DNA of 64,000 nt, from assembly GCA_024236055.1 (NCBI GenBank), contig JACKLF010000002.1, positions 587,526 through 651,525 of the forward strand, read 5' to 3'. The translations under genes were made by a program, and so were the position numbers. Under the pieces are notes generated by a model. It ran no database searches. It was not told the origin of the DNA and saw nothing but the letters and a program-made list of their open reading frames with translations. This document shows positions 15,975 to 25,301 of the stretch, in pieces (the first letter of the stretch is position 1; every line of letters starts with the position of its first letter). This DNA is from Alphaproteobacteria bacterium (GTDB lineage: Bacteria > Pseudomonadota > Alphaproteobacteria > Micropepsales > Micropepsaceae).

Positions 15975-18665
15975 CTAACCCGGGGGAAGCTTCTGCTTCA
16001 GACTGTAGAGCAGTTCCAGCGCCTCCTTGGGGCTGAGCGCATCGGGCTCGATCCCCTTCAGCGCCTCTTCCACCTGACTGGTCTTGGGCACCGGCGCCGA
16101 CGCGCCGAACAGCGGCAGGTCGTCGATCCGCGCCAGCGGCTTGTGGCCTTCACGGCCTTCTTCCAGCGCCGCCAGCACCTCGCCGGCGCGCGCGACCACC
16201 GCATCGGGCAGACCCGCCAGCTTGGCGACATGAATGCCATAGCTGCGGTCGGCGGTGCCCGCCACCACCTCATGCAGGAAGATGATGCTGTCTTTCCATT
16301 CCTTCACCTTCATGGTGTAGGCCGCCATCGCGGGCAGTCTTTCGCTCAAGGCCACCATCTCGTGATAATGGGTGGCGAACAGCGCGCGGCTCTTGTTGGC
16401 CTCATGCAGATGCTCCGCCGCCGCCCAGGCGATGGCCAGGCCGTCATAGGTGGCGGTGCCGCGCCCGATCTCGTCCAGGATCACAAGGCTGCGCGCCGTC
16501 GCCTGGTTCAGAATGGCCGCCGTCTCCACCATCTCGACCATGAAGGTGCTGCGCCCCGCCGCCAGGTCGTCGCCTGCGCCGACGCGGGAAAACAGCCGGT
16601 CGACGATGCCGATATGGGCATGTTCGGCGGGCACGAAGCTGCCCATCTGGGCCAGGATGGCGATCAGCGCATTCTGGCGCAGGAAGGTGGACTTGCCCGC
16701 CATGTTGGGGCCGGTGACCAGCCACAGCCGTCCATCCGCGCCCGGCGACAGGTCGCAATCATTGGGCACGAAAGGCCCGCCATTGGCGGCAGCCAGCGCG
16801 GCTTCCACCACCGGGTGCCGCCCGCGCGCGATCCGGAAAGACAGGCTGTCATCCATCTTCGGCCGCACATAGCGCGCTGCCACCGCCAGTTCGCCCAGCG
16901 CGGCATCGACATCCAGCACGCCCAGCGCCTCGGCAATCGCGCTCAGCGCCTCGCCATGTTCCAGCGCCAGCAACGTCATTTCCTCGAACAGCGCGGTTTC
17001 CAGCGCCAGCGCCTGTTCGCCCGCCTCGGCGATGCGCGATGCCAGGCTGGCCAGTTCGTCGGTGGAAAAGCGCACCGCGCCCGCCATGGTCTGGCGATGG
17101 CGGAACAACTCTTTATCCGCCATCAGCTTGTCGGCATGGGCCTGGGGCACTTCGATGAAATAGCCCAAAACGCCATTGTGCTTGATCTTGAGCTGGGTGA
17201 CGCCGGCGGCGCTGCGATACTTGCTTTCCAGTCCCGCGATCACCCGGCGCGATTCATCGCGCAGCGCCCGCAGCTCGTCCAATGGCGGATGCGCGCCTGT
17301 CTTTATGAAGCCGCCATCGCGGGACAGATAGGGTGGCTCTTCCACCAAAAGAAATTCCAGCCGGTCCGACAGGCGCGACACGGCGGCGATGTTCTGGGTC
17401 AGTCCTTCGACCGCACCCAGCGCCTCGCCCGCCAGTTCCGCCCGGTTCAGGTGATCGCGCAGGGCACGCGAGGCTTTCACCCCATCGCGCAGATTGGCCA
17501 GGTCGCGCGGGCCGCCACGCGCCACCGAAAGACGCCCCAGCGCGCGGGCGATGTCGGGTGCGGCGCGCAGCGCCTCGCGCGCGCGGCGGCGCAGTTCGGC
17601 ATCGGCAGCAAAGGAAGTCACCGCATCATGGCGGGCGCCAATCGCGGCCACATCGGTCAGCGGCGCGGCCAGCCTTTGCGCCAGCATGCGCGCCCCCGCC
17701 GCCGTCACGGTGCGATCAATCCCGGCCAGCAGCGAGCCCGCGCGCTGGCCGCCCAATGTCTGGGTCAGTTCCAGGTTGCGCCGGGTCGCCGCATCGATGC
17801 CCATGAAATGCGCCGGGGCTTCGCGGCGCACCCGCTGCAGCGCGACCTTGCGCCCCTTCTGGGTCAGGTCCAGATAGGCCACCAGCGCGCCCGCCGCCGA
17901 CAGTTCGGCGCGCGAAAACGCGCCCAGCCCATCCAGCGACAGCATGTCGTAATGGGCCTTCAGCGCCCGTTCGCCGCTGCCCGAGTCAAAGCGCGAAGCC
18001 GGCAGCGGCGACAGCGCCGTGCCCAGCGCCCTGAACAGCGCCGCCAGGTCTTCCTGGGCCAGCAGCGCATCGGGCAGCAGCAGTTCGCGCGGGGCCAGCC
18101 GCGCCAGTTCGGTGCCGATCTGCTCGCGCGCCACCTGGGCGACGGAAAATTCCCCCGTCGACATGTCGGCCGAGGCGATGGCGAAATCGCCGCCGCTGCG
18201 CCCCAGCGCCGCCAGCAGGTTGGCGCTGCGCGCCTCCAGCAGCGCATCTTCGGTCAGGGTGCCGGGCGTGACCAGCCGCACCACCTGGCGTTCCACCACC
18301 GACTTGGCGCCGCGCTTCTTGGCCTCGGCCGGGTCCTCGGTCTGCTCGCAGACCGCGACGCGATAGCCCTTGCGGATCAGCTTCTCCAGATAGGATTCGG
18401 CGGCATGCACGGGCACCCCGCACATGGCAATGTCCTCGCCCAGATGCTTGCCGCGCTTGGTCAGGGCGATATCCAGCGCCTCGGCGGCCTTTGCTGCATC
18501 CGCGAAAAACAGTTCGTAGAAATCGCCCATGCGATAGAACAGCAGATAGCCCTCATGGGCCGCCTTGATGGTCAGGTACTGCGCCATCATGGGCGTGGCA
18601 TCGCCGATGCCCGGAATGTCGGGCGGCGCTTCTGCAGACTGTATACGGTCGGCGACTTCGCTCAT
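15975..18665 (-). CDS. mutS: DNA mismatch repair protein MutS
   Basis: 896 residues. Domain I has the mismatch-reading Phe-x-Glu region (YLLFYRMGDFYELFFADA), followed by connector, lever and clamp, then the ATPase with Walker A GPNMAGKSTFLRQ (about residue 650), Walker B DEIGRGTATYDGLAIAWA and the switch region ATHYHEM. It is a full-length MutS1. The ATG at 18665 gives the usual N-terminus, with little Shine-Dalgarno sequence; another ATG lies at 18707. The frame stays open far upstream, but only as antisense of maeB. Confidence 0.96.
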   Translation of the reverse strand: MSEVADRIQSAEAPPDIPGIGDATPMMAQYLTIKAAHEGYLLFYRMGDFYELFFADAAKAAEALDIALTKRGKHLGEDIAMCGVPVHAAESYLEKLIRKGYRVAVCEQTEDPAEAKKRGAKSVVERQVVRLVTPGTLTEDALLEARSANLLAALGRSGGDFAIASADMSTGEFSVAQVAREQIGTELARLAPRELLLPDALLAQEDLAALFRALGTALSPLPASRFDSGSGERALKAHYDMLSLDGLGAFSRAELSAAGALVAYLDLTQKGRKVALQRVRREAPAHFMGIDAATRRNLELTQTLGGQRAGSLLAGIDRTVTAAGARMLAQRLAAPLTDVAAIGARHDAVTSFAADAELRRRAREALRAAPDIARALGRLSVARGGPRDLANLRDGVKASRALRDHLNRAELAGEALGAVEGLTQNIAAVSRLSDRLEFLLVEEPPYLSRDGGFIKTGAHPPLDELRALRDESRRVIAGLESKYRSAAGVTQLKIKHNGVLGYFIEVPQAHADKLMADKELFRHRQTMAGAVRFSTDELASLASRIAEAGEQALALETALFEEMTLLALEHGEALSAIAEALGVLDVDAALGELAVAARYVRPKMDDSLSFRIARGRHPVVEAALAAANGGPFVPNDCDLSPGADGRLWLVTGPNMAGKSTFLRQNALIAILAQMGSFVPAEHAHIGIVDRLFSRVGAGDDLAAGRSTFMVEMVETAAILNQATARSLVILDEIGRGTATYDGLAIAWAAAEHLHEANKSRALFATHYHEMVALSERLPAMAAYTMKVKEWKDSIIFLHEVVAGTADRSYGIHVAKLAGLPDAVVARAGEVLAALEEGREGHKPLARIDDLPLFGASAPVPKTSQVEEALKGIEPDALSPKEALELLYSLKQKLPPG

Positions 18666-18815
18666 GCGGCGAACATAGCAGACCTGCGCGCCTCTGCTTG
18701 CCTTCATGCTTGATTGGGGCGTGGCGCAATGGCACTGGCCACGGTTATTCTGTGGAAAATTACCGCTCCCATCGCACCAGAAAATACGACCAAGAAATCT
18801 GACAGGTAGAGAAAC

Positions 18816-21077
18816 ATGACCCGCCCGTCCTTCACCGAAGACGAAGCCCTGGCCTTTCACGCCGGCGCCAAGCCCGGCAAGCTGGAAATCGTTCCCACCA
18901 AGCCCATGGCGACCCAGCGCGACCTGTCCCTGGCCTATTCGCCGGGCGTGGCAGTGCCGGTGCTGCGGATCGCGGAAAATCCCGAACTGGCCTTCGACTA
19001 CACCACCCGGGGCAACCTGGTGGCGGTGATTTCCAACGGCACCGCGATCCTGGGGCTGGGCGATCTGGGGCCGCTGGCCTCCAAGCCGGTGATGGAAGGC
19101 AAGTCGGTGCTGTTCAAGCGCTTCGCCGATGTGAACTCCATCGACCTGGAGCTGGACACCAAGGATGTCGACGCCTTCGTCAATGCGGTGCGCTATCTGG
19201 GCCCCAGCTTCGGCGGCATCAACCTGGAGGACATCAAGGCCCCCGACTGTTTCATCATCGAGCAGCGGCTGCGCGAGCTGATGGATATTCCGGTTTTTCA
19301 CGACGACCAGCACGGCACCGCCATCATCAGCGCGGCGGGCGTGATCAACGCCGCCCACCTGACCGGGCGGGCGATGGAAGACCTGAAGGTGGTGTGCAAC
19401 GGCGCGGGCGCGGCGGGCATCGCCTGCATCGAACTGCTCAAGTCGATGGGCGTGAAGTCCGAGAATGTGATCCTGTGCGACACCAAGGGCGTGGTCTATC
19501 GCGGGCGCGAGCAGGGCATGAACCAGTGGAAAAGCGCCCATGCGGTGGAAACCAGGGCGCGCACGCTGTCCGACGCCATGGTCGATTGCGACGTCTTCCT
19601 GGGCCTGTCGGCCAAGGGCGCGCTGACGCCCGACATGCTGCGCTCCATGGCCAAGGCGCCGATCGTGTTCGCCATGGCCAATCCCGACCCGGAAATCACC
19701 CCCGAAGATGCCCAGGCGGTGCGCAGCGACGTGATCATCGCCACCGGCCGGTCGGACTATCCCAACCAGGTCAACAATGTCCTGGGCTTCCCCTATATCT
19801 TCCGCGGCGCGCTGGATGTGCGCGCCACCGCCATCAACGAGGCGATGAAGATCGCCGCCGCCGAGGCGATCGCGGCGCTGGCGCGCGAGGATGTGCCCGA
19901 CGAAGTCGCAGCCGCCTATCGCGGCGCGCGCCCGGTTTATGGTCCCGACTACATCATCCCCTCGCCCTTCGATCCGCGCCTGATCTCGAAAGTGTCGGCG
20001 GCGGTGGCCAAGGCGGCGATGGACACGGGCGTCGCGCGCCGCCGCATCGAGGACATGGAAGCCTATGAATACGAACTGTCGGCGCGGCTGGACCCGTCGG
20101 CGGCGCTGTTCCAGCAGGTGACCGGCGCGGTGCGCGCCAAGCCCAAGCGCGTGGTCTTTGCCGAGGGCGAGGAAGACAGCGTGATCCGCGCTGCCGCCGC
20201 CTTCCAGAATGGCGGGCTGGGCCAGGCGCTGCTGGTGGGCCGCCCCGATGTGGTCAAGGCGGGGCTGCGCAAGGCCGGCCTGGCCGAGGACCTGCTCAAG
20301 ATCTGCGTGCCCTTTTCGGCGGAAGAGGCCAAGCCCTATATCGACGCGCTGTACGCCCGCATCCAGCGGCGCGGCGGGCTGTACCGCGACGCGGTGCGCA
20401 TGGTCACCAACGACCGCAACATCTATGCCGCCTCCATGCTCAAGGCGGGCGATGCCGACGCGATGGTGACGGGCGTGACCCGCAACTATGCCACCGCCCT
20501 TGCCGATGTGCGCACCGTGCTGGACCCGCCGCCGGGCCAGCGCGCCGTGGGGCTTCAGGTCGTGTTCGCCAAGGGCCGGCTGGTGCTGATCGCCGACACC
20601 TCGGTGACCGAGATGCCCACCGCCGAACAGTTGGCCGACATCGCCATGCAGGCCGCCGCCACCGCGCGGCGCTTCGGCCTGACCCCGCGCGTGGCGCTGC
20701 TGGCGTCTTCCACTTTCGGCTTTCCGCGTTCCGAACGCAGCGAACGCATCATCGAGGCGGTGCAGATTCTGGAAAATCGCGGCGTCGATTTCGAATATGA
20801 CGGCGAAATGGCGGTGGACGCGGCGCTGGACCGGGAGAAGCTGGCGCTTTATCCCTTTGCCCGCATCACCGACACCGCCAATGTGCTGATCATGCCGGCG
20901 GTGCATTCGGCCTCCATCTCCACCAAGCTGCTGCAGCAGATGAGCAATGCCAGCGTGATGGGCCCGATGCTGGTGGGGCTGGAGAAGTCGGTGCAGATCG
21001 CGCCCCTGGGCGCGCGCATGAGCGAGATCTACAATGCCGCGGTGATCGCCTTACGATATCAACAGGTAGCAGTATGA
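18816..21077 (+). CDS. maeB: NADP-dependent malic enzyme with phosphotransacetylase-like C-terminal domain
   Basis: 753 residues. The malic-enzyme half (residues 1-430) has VFHDDQHGTAIISAAGVINA and the dinucleotide fold VVCNGAGAAGIACIELLKS. The C-terminal half resembles phosphate acetyltransferase (VVFAEGEEDSVIRAAAAF, LIADTSVTEMPTAEQLADI), a regulatory domain in MaeB that binds acetyl-CoA. It decarboxylates malate to pyruvate. AGGTAGAG precedes the ATG. The last codons (LRYQQVAV) differ from the usual family ending, and the AT-richer island begins here, so the extreme 3' end may have been replaced. Confidence 0.94.
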   Translation: MTRPSFTEDEALAFHAGAKPGKLEIVPTKPMATQRDLSLAYSPGVAVPVLRIAENPELAFDYTTRGNLVAVISNGTAILGLGDLGPLASKPVMEGKSVLFKRFADVNSIDLELDTKDVDAFVNAVRYLGPSFGGINLEDIKAPDCFIIEQRLRELMDIPVFHDDQHGTAIISAAGVINAAHLTGRAMEDLKVVCNGAGAAGIACIELLKSMGVKSENVILCDTKGVVYRGREQGMNQWKSAHAVETRARTLSDAMVDCDVFLGLSAKGALTPDMLRSMAKAPIVFAMANPDPEITPEDAQAVRSDVIIATGRSDYPNQVNNVLGFPYIFRGALDVRATAINEAMKIAAAEAIAALAREDVPDEVAAAYRGARPVYGPDYIIPSPFDPRLISKVSAAVAKAAMDTGVARRRIEDMEAYEYELSARLDPSAALFQQVTGAVRAKPKRVVFAEGEEDSVIRAAAAFQNGGLGQALLVGRPDVVKAGLRKAGLAEDLLKICVPFSAEEAKPYIDALYARIQRRGGLYRDAVRMVTNDRNIYAASMLKAGDADAMVTGVTRNYATALADVRTVLDPPPGQRAVGLQVVFAKGRLVLIADTSVTEMPTAEQLADIAMQAAATARRFGLTPRVALLASSTFGFPRSERSERIIEAVQILENRGVDFEYDGEMAVDAALDREKLALYPFARITDTANVLIMPAVHSASISTKLLQQMSNASVMGPMLVGLEKSVQIAPLGARMSEIYNAAVIALRYQQVAV

Positions 21078-21418
21078 GTGGTCAACGCCTGACTGAAGAT
21101 TTTTGTCAAAACACCACAAAATTCTTTTGCAGCGTGCAACGCTCCCCACAACTAAAAAATGCCGCAGGAAAAGGATAACACGTTGCCATTTTCTGTGAAG
21201 GCATTGAGCTCTGGCATATCATCGGTATCACAGGAAATTTCGCAGCGTCGATTTATTGTTCCGTGCACCCCAGGTTTCCGAAGGCCTACTCTGATTACTC
21301 TGAGATGGACTGATTCCGAATGACATATTATTGGTGAATGGGGCGAGAAAAAATGGCGAACAGTCCTTTGAAGCATGGATGAAGGCTCTCCAGTTTATGG
21401 GTCCACCACCACTCCCAA

Positions 21419-21805
21419 GATGGGGTCGAAGAAGATTTGGACTGGGAGTTCGATCCAGAAGTCCTCAGCCGCAGGTCAAATAAAGCCCTCGCGCTGAATA
21501 TGCAGATGACAGGTCAAATGACTTACCGTTTTTTATCGGACCAGCCAAGCGCATAAGTGGATAAAGATACAGTTGGTATCGAACTGAAATCCATCAGGAA
21601 ACCCGCTGGCGCGAATTTCCTATTCTACCGATGCACCCAGCATATTCTGACCATCGTGGAATAAGTCCGCGCAGCCTGTTGGTATATTGACAACATCCGG
21701 CGATGCGCCCATGATCGCGCAGACCTCGCCGCGTTGGCGATGTAGATCTACGACGGAAATATTGATGCGGCTGCATTACTCAACGACCAGACGCTACAAA
21801 GCTAA
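21419..21805 (+). pseudogene. Broken reading frame, unknown protein
   Basis: One frame reads sensibly across four segments separated only by stop codons: DGVEEDLDWEFDPEVLSRR...RFLSDQPSA, TAA at 21554, then VGIELKSIRKPAGANFLFYR..., TAA at 21662, then CWYIDNIRRCAHDRADLAAL, TAG at 21743, then IYDGNIDAAALLNDQTLQS and TAA at 21803. The composition is acidic, varied and protein-like. I recognise no family. The simplest reading is a gene decayed by point mutations. Confidence 0.35.
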
Positions 21806-21891
21806 GTGCTCTAATATCGAAAATTCAAAGCAAGCGAGTTTTCTTACATCAAGACATATAACCTCAGCGCAAAAGTTAGGGATGCAGAACA

Positions 21892-22413
21892 ATGTCCTTT
21901 CACTTTAACAAAGATATCTCGAATAAGGATCGAACTGGCACTCTAATTCAGTTGGGTGAAAGAAATCTTACAGGGGAACGTCTCAGCAGAGCACCTACAA
22001 AAATGATCTCAGTTCTACAATTCATGGACGGCATCAGGATGGTGAGATCATCCAGCGCTGACCGTTACATCCGCATTCCCAACAAGAGCGCTTTCGATCC
22101 GGACTGGGAAGTCGGCTACATGGAACAGAGTGGTGGAGATGTTCTCGGCTGGGCGAACAGGAAGCTGGGCAGCTTCCCGGTTCATCGCTGGGTGGTAAGC
22201 TTCAGCGGACGCCGCTATCTTTATCGAAGTCACGGAGCGACCGGCGAACCGGAGCAGGCGCGAGTCCGTCCGGCGCGACCATTCAAAATAGCGCGACCGG
22301 CGAACCGGAGCAGAGCTGATCCGTCGGCGCGACCGACCTGTCTGTATTACCTCGACAAGCGGCCGGAGATGGTGGCTGGTCCGAGGGCCTGGGCCCGTGG
22401 GAACCGGTGCTGA
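21892..22413 (+). CDS. Orphan reading frame in the island, doubtful
   Basis: 173 residues, no family recognised. Residues 1-115 (up to RRYLYRSHGA) look like ordinary protein, for example RYIRIPNKSAFDPDWEVGYM and GDVLGWANRKLGS. From residue about 115 the frame runs through both short repeats and into the wrong frame of the M20 remnant, so the C-terminal third cannot be original. The frame is probably a truncated gene and may not be expressed. Confidence 0.2.
   Translation: MSFHFNKDISNKDRTGTLIQLGERNLTGERLSRAPTKMISVLQFMDGIRMVRSSSADRYIRIPNKSAFDPDWEVGYMEQSGGDVLGWANRKLGSFPVHRWVVSFSGRRYLYRSHGATGEPEQARVRPARPFKIARPANRSRADPSARPTCLYYLDKRPEMVAGPRAWARGNRC
22233..22280. repeat. Short intergenic repeat, copy 2
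   Basis: Begins CGGAGCGACCGGCGAACCGG and ends GTCCGTCCGGCGCGACC, in the same orientation as the tRNA-Thr leader copy. Ten bases separate it from copy 3. Confidence 0.75.
22291..22334. repeat. Short intergenic repeat, copy 3, at the island/M20 junction
   Basis: Begins GCGCGACCGGCGAACCGGAG and ends CCGTCGGCGCGACC. M20 peptidase similarity starts within about ten bases of its right end, so the repeat marks the edge of the deletion or insertion that removed the 5' half of that gene. Confidence 0.7.
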
Positions 22414-23470
22414 AGGACGGCAAGCTTTATGGCCGCGGCGGCGCCGATGACGGCTATGCCATGTTCGCCGCCATCTCGGCCCTTTTGGCGCTGAAGCAGC
22501 AGAACGTGCCCCACGCCCGCACCGTGATTGTGATCGAGGCGTGCGAGGAATCCGGCTCGCCCGACCTGCCTTTCTATATCGATCACCTTTCGGATCGCAT
22601 CGGCACCGTCGATCTGGTCGTGTGCCTGGATTCGGGCTGCGGCAATTACGATCAGCTCTGGCTGACCACAAGCCTGCGCGGCATGGTGATCGGCAACCTG
22701 ACCGTGCGCGTTCTGAGCGAAGGCGTGCATTCGGGCGCGGCCAGCGGCATCGTGCCGTCATCCTTCCGCATCGCCCGCACGCTGCTGAACCGGATCGAGG
22801 ACGAGACCACCGGCCAGATGAGGCTGGCGGACCTGTTCGTGCCGGTGCCCGAAGATCGTGTGGCGCAGGCGAAAGCCACCGCCGAAATCCTGGGCGACAC
22901 GGTATTCACCGAACTGCCCGCTACTTCGGAAAGACAAGACCGATGGCGGCCGATAACGCCGCGCGCATTCTGGAAAAGACCTGGATGCCGCAACTGGCGA
23001 TTACGGCGGTGGCCGGTTATCCGCTGCCGGAGAATGGCGGCAATGTGCTGTTGCCCTATACGACCCTGAAACTGTCGCTGCGCCTGCCGCCACCGCAAAA
23101 GAAGGCCGAACCGGCGCGCGCCGCGGTCAAAGCGGCGCGGAAGCCGATCCGCCCTATGACGCTGGGGTGCGATTCGATGCGCCGCGCGGCAAAGCCTGGC
23201 TGGAACGCGCCCACGCTGGCGCCCTGGCTGGAAGCCTCGCTGAACAGAGCCAGCAATGCGGCTTTAGCCATCCGGCGCTCGCCCAGGTGAGCGGATCGAT
23301 CCCTTCATGGCCATGCTGGGCGAAATTCCCAGTACGCAGTTCGTGGTGACCGGCGTTCTGGGCCCGCATTCCAGCGCCGCAGCCCCAGCAATTCCTGCAC
23401 GCCCGCCGGCCAAAAGATCGCCGCCTGCATCGCGCAGGTGCTGGCAGACCATGTCGACCGTTGGGCCGAT
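22338..23470 (+). pseudogene. M20-family metallopeptidase remnant
   Basis: Similarity to M20 peptidases begins at LYYLDKRPEMV (normally ...YGHLDKQPEM), so roughly the first 80-100 codons are missing. The frame must then be changed several times to follow the family: near 22378 (to GWSEGLGPWEPVLKDGKLYGRGGADDG, with the metal-binding Asp), near 22925 (to AADNAARILEKTWMPQLAITAV), near 23160-23200 (FDAPRGKA, then GWNAPTLAPWLEASL), near 23300 (PFMAMLGEIPSTQFVVTGVLGPHS) and near 23390 (AGQKIAACIAQVLADHVDRW). Each is a one- or two-base indel. The gene is dead and runs straight into the 3' end of the convergent DUF885 gene. Confidence 0.88.
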
Positions 23471-25215
23471 CGGTCGCTGATTTCGTCACCAAACATTAGC
23501 GCTTCGGCGAAGCGCGCCGGTGGCGAGCCGAAGGACAGCACCGTGTCGTGATAGGCCTTCAGGTCGAAAGCACCCTTGTCTTGCGCCCGCCCGCGCATGG
23601 CGTCGTGTTCGGCGCGGCCGACGAAATAGGTGGAAAGCTGGCCTGACGACAGTTGCGCGCGGGTCCATTTGCCCGCCGCCTCGCTTTCCTCCTGAAAGGC
23701 GCCCTGCACCATCAGCTTCATCGCCGCGTCCCGGTCCATGCCGTCGCAGTGAATCGCCTGGTCCAGGATCGCGTTGGTGATGGTGCGCAAGTAAACCTTG
23801 AGCTGCGCCAGCCGGTAAAGCGGATCGCCGTCGTAATAGCCTTGCTCGGCCATCATGTTCTCGGCATAGGCCGCCCAGCCTTCGACGAACGAACCGGACC
23901 ACAACACGCTGCGAACCATCGACGGGCATGCGTTGGAATGCCAGAGCTGCACATAGTGGCCGGGCATCGCCTCATGCACGGCGATGTCGGCGATCGCGCG
24001 GTTGTTGTATTCGCGCAGGAAACTGTCGGTCTGCTTTTGCGTCCAGCCGTCGGGAATGGGCGAGACGGCATAGAAAGTGTCCAGTCCCTTGTCCAGCGGG
24101 CCCGGCGAATCGCAATAGGCCACCGCGAAGCCCTGCTGGAACTTGGGCATCAGGATGATTTTCACCGGCGCGTCGGGCAGGGTGATGAGATTCTTGTCGC
24201 GCACGAACGCCGTTGCCCGCGCCACCGCTTCGCGCGACGTCTCGACCAGCCTGTCCGGTTGGGGCCGGTCGGCATAACAAAGATCGAGCGCCGCCTGGAC
24301 CGCCGCCTGTTCGTCCATCCCGTCCGCCCGCGCGCCCAGCACCTGTCTGGCCAGACCGTGCATCTGCCCACGCGTGTGCGCCAGCGCATCTTCGGCCCGT
24401 GCGCGGATATCCCCGCGCGACAGGTCGGAGTTCAGCGTGAAGGCCAGCTTCTCATCGAACAGCGCCGCGCCCAGCCGGAAATCGCCCTTCGCGCCCGGCA
24501 CCAGCACCGTATCCAGCCAGTGTTGATGTTCCTTCACCGCGCCGCGCAGCAGATCGGCGGCGGTTTTCAGCTCTGCCTGGCCCTTTGGCGTCAGGGCATC
24601 GGCATGGGGCAGGATCATGGAATCGACGATGTCCATGACGCCCGCATTCTGCTTTGCCGCGGTGCGGGCATGAACCGGCGGCACGCGCGCCGGCACAAGG
24701 GCGGCGCGCATCTGTTCCAGCAGCAGCGGCAGGCGCTTCATGCGCGCGGCCGCCGATGCCAGCCGCGCGGGCAGCGGCGCGAAACCGCGCGCCATCAGGG
24801 TATAGAGCGCATTGCCGGCGGCCTGCGACCAGCCATAGGCATCCCAGGCCCAGCTTTGCAGCCGCTCATCGTCCCAGACCATGTATTCAAGCTGGCTTTT
24901 CAGGATCGCCGCATCCACCTGGTTGTCCCGCGACAGGCCGGCACGGTCGATTGTCTCCAGTTCGCGCAGCAGCGCGCGCCAGCGCGCGGTGCGCGCCGCC
25001 CGGCCCGGCGCGCTCATGTCATCGATGTCGTGATCGAAACGGTGATCGCCGACGTATGTCGCGGTAATGGGCTGCAGCGCCAGCCAGCTTTCCAGCCAGC
25101 GCCGGCTCAGGGCGTCAAAGGCGGCATCGGCCGCGCCCGCCGCGACGGCGGCCGATGGAACCAGCGCCGCCGATCCCATCAGGGCGATCGTGGTGCGGCG
25201 GGTGGGACAGAACAT
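23305..25215 (-). CDS. DUF885 family protein (putative metallopeptidase) with run-on C-terminus
   Basis: 636 residues. The signal sequence contains two arginines (CPTRRTTIALMGSAALVPSAAVAA), possibly Tat. The domain carries the DUF885 zinc-protease-like motif AVHEAMPGHYVQLWHSN and the region YYDGDPLYRLAQLKVYLRT. Family similarity ends at about GSPPARFAEALMFGDEI; the remaining 57 residues (23305-23478) are antisense to the M20 remnant, so the original stop has been lost and the protein now reads through. The ATG at 25215 follows GGAG; an upstream in-frame start at 25287 adds a non-signal sequence. Probably an exported protein, perhaps still folded. Confidence 0.82.
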   Translation of the reverse strand: MFCPTRRTTIALMGSAALVPSAAVAAGAADAAFDALSRRWLESWLALQPITATYVGDHRFDHDIDDMSAPGRAARTARWRALLRELETIDRAGLSRDNQVDAAILKSQLEYMVWDDERLQSWAWDAYGWSQAAGNALYTLMARGFAPLPARLASAAARMKRLPLLLEQMRAALVPARVPPVHARTAAKQNAGVMDIVDSMILPHADALTPKGQAELKTAADLLRGAVKEHQHWLDTVLVPGAKGDFRLGAALFDEKLAFTLNSDLSRGDIRARAEDALAHTRGQMHGLARQVLGARADGMDEQAAVQAALDLCYADRPQPDRLVETSREAVARATAFVRDKNLITLPDAPVKIILMPKFQQGFAVAYCDSPGPLDKGLDTFYAVSPIPDGWTQKQTDSFLREYNNRAIADIAVHEAMPGHYVQLWHSNACPSMVRSVLWSGSFVEGWAAYAENMMAEQGYYDGDPLYRLAQLKVYLRTITNAILDQAIHCDGMDRDAAMKLMVQGAFQEESEAAGKWTRAQLSSGQLSTYFVGRAEHDAMRGRAQDKGAFDLKAYHDTVLSFGSPPARFAEALMFGDEISDRSAQRSTWSASTCAMQAAIFWPAGVQELLGLRRWNAGPERRSPRTAYWEFRPAWP

Positions 25216-25301
25216 GATGGCTCCGGCAAGGGCTGCGGCGTGACAGCAAACAGACGTCCAGCCTATCGTCGCGCCCAAACCCGGCAAGAGAGGAATTGTT
25301 C

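Larger units (their letters stand above)
21074..22337. other. AT-richer island with decayed reading frames
   Basis: From the maeB stop to the M20 remnant the base composition drops clearly below that of the neighbours, codon use is AT-leaning and no intact recognisable gene is present. A 34-residue frame starts at 21074 overlapping the maeB stop (ATGA) and ends at 21178. A coding-like frame broken by stops runs through 21419-21805. A 173-residue frame lies at 21892-22413. Two short repeats occupy the right edge. I read it as the remains of a horizontally acquired segment; I see no integrase, transposase or terminal inverted repeat. Confidence 0.6.

Noticed and set aside
15642..18713. A 1,023-codon open frame on the plus strand opposite mutS
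   Set aside because: It is the antisense of mutS, open only because the DNA is GC-rich. The product is full of His, Arg and Gln with no domain.
15975..20906. A single 1,643-codon frame joining mutS to an upstream extension
   Set aside because: Only the part from 18665 down is MutS. The rest is antisense to maeB and has no protein-like composition.
21078..22337. An intact insertion sequence or prophage fragment
   Set aside because: No transposase, integrase or terminal inverted repeats could be read in either strand.
22048..22761. A 237-codon minus-strand frame across the repeats and M20 remnant
   Set aside because: It is Arg/Ser/Pro-rich antisense with no domain, crossing several unrelated segments.
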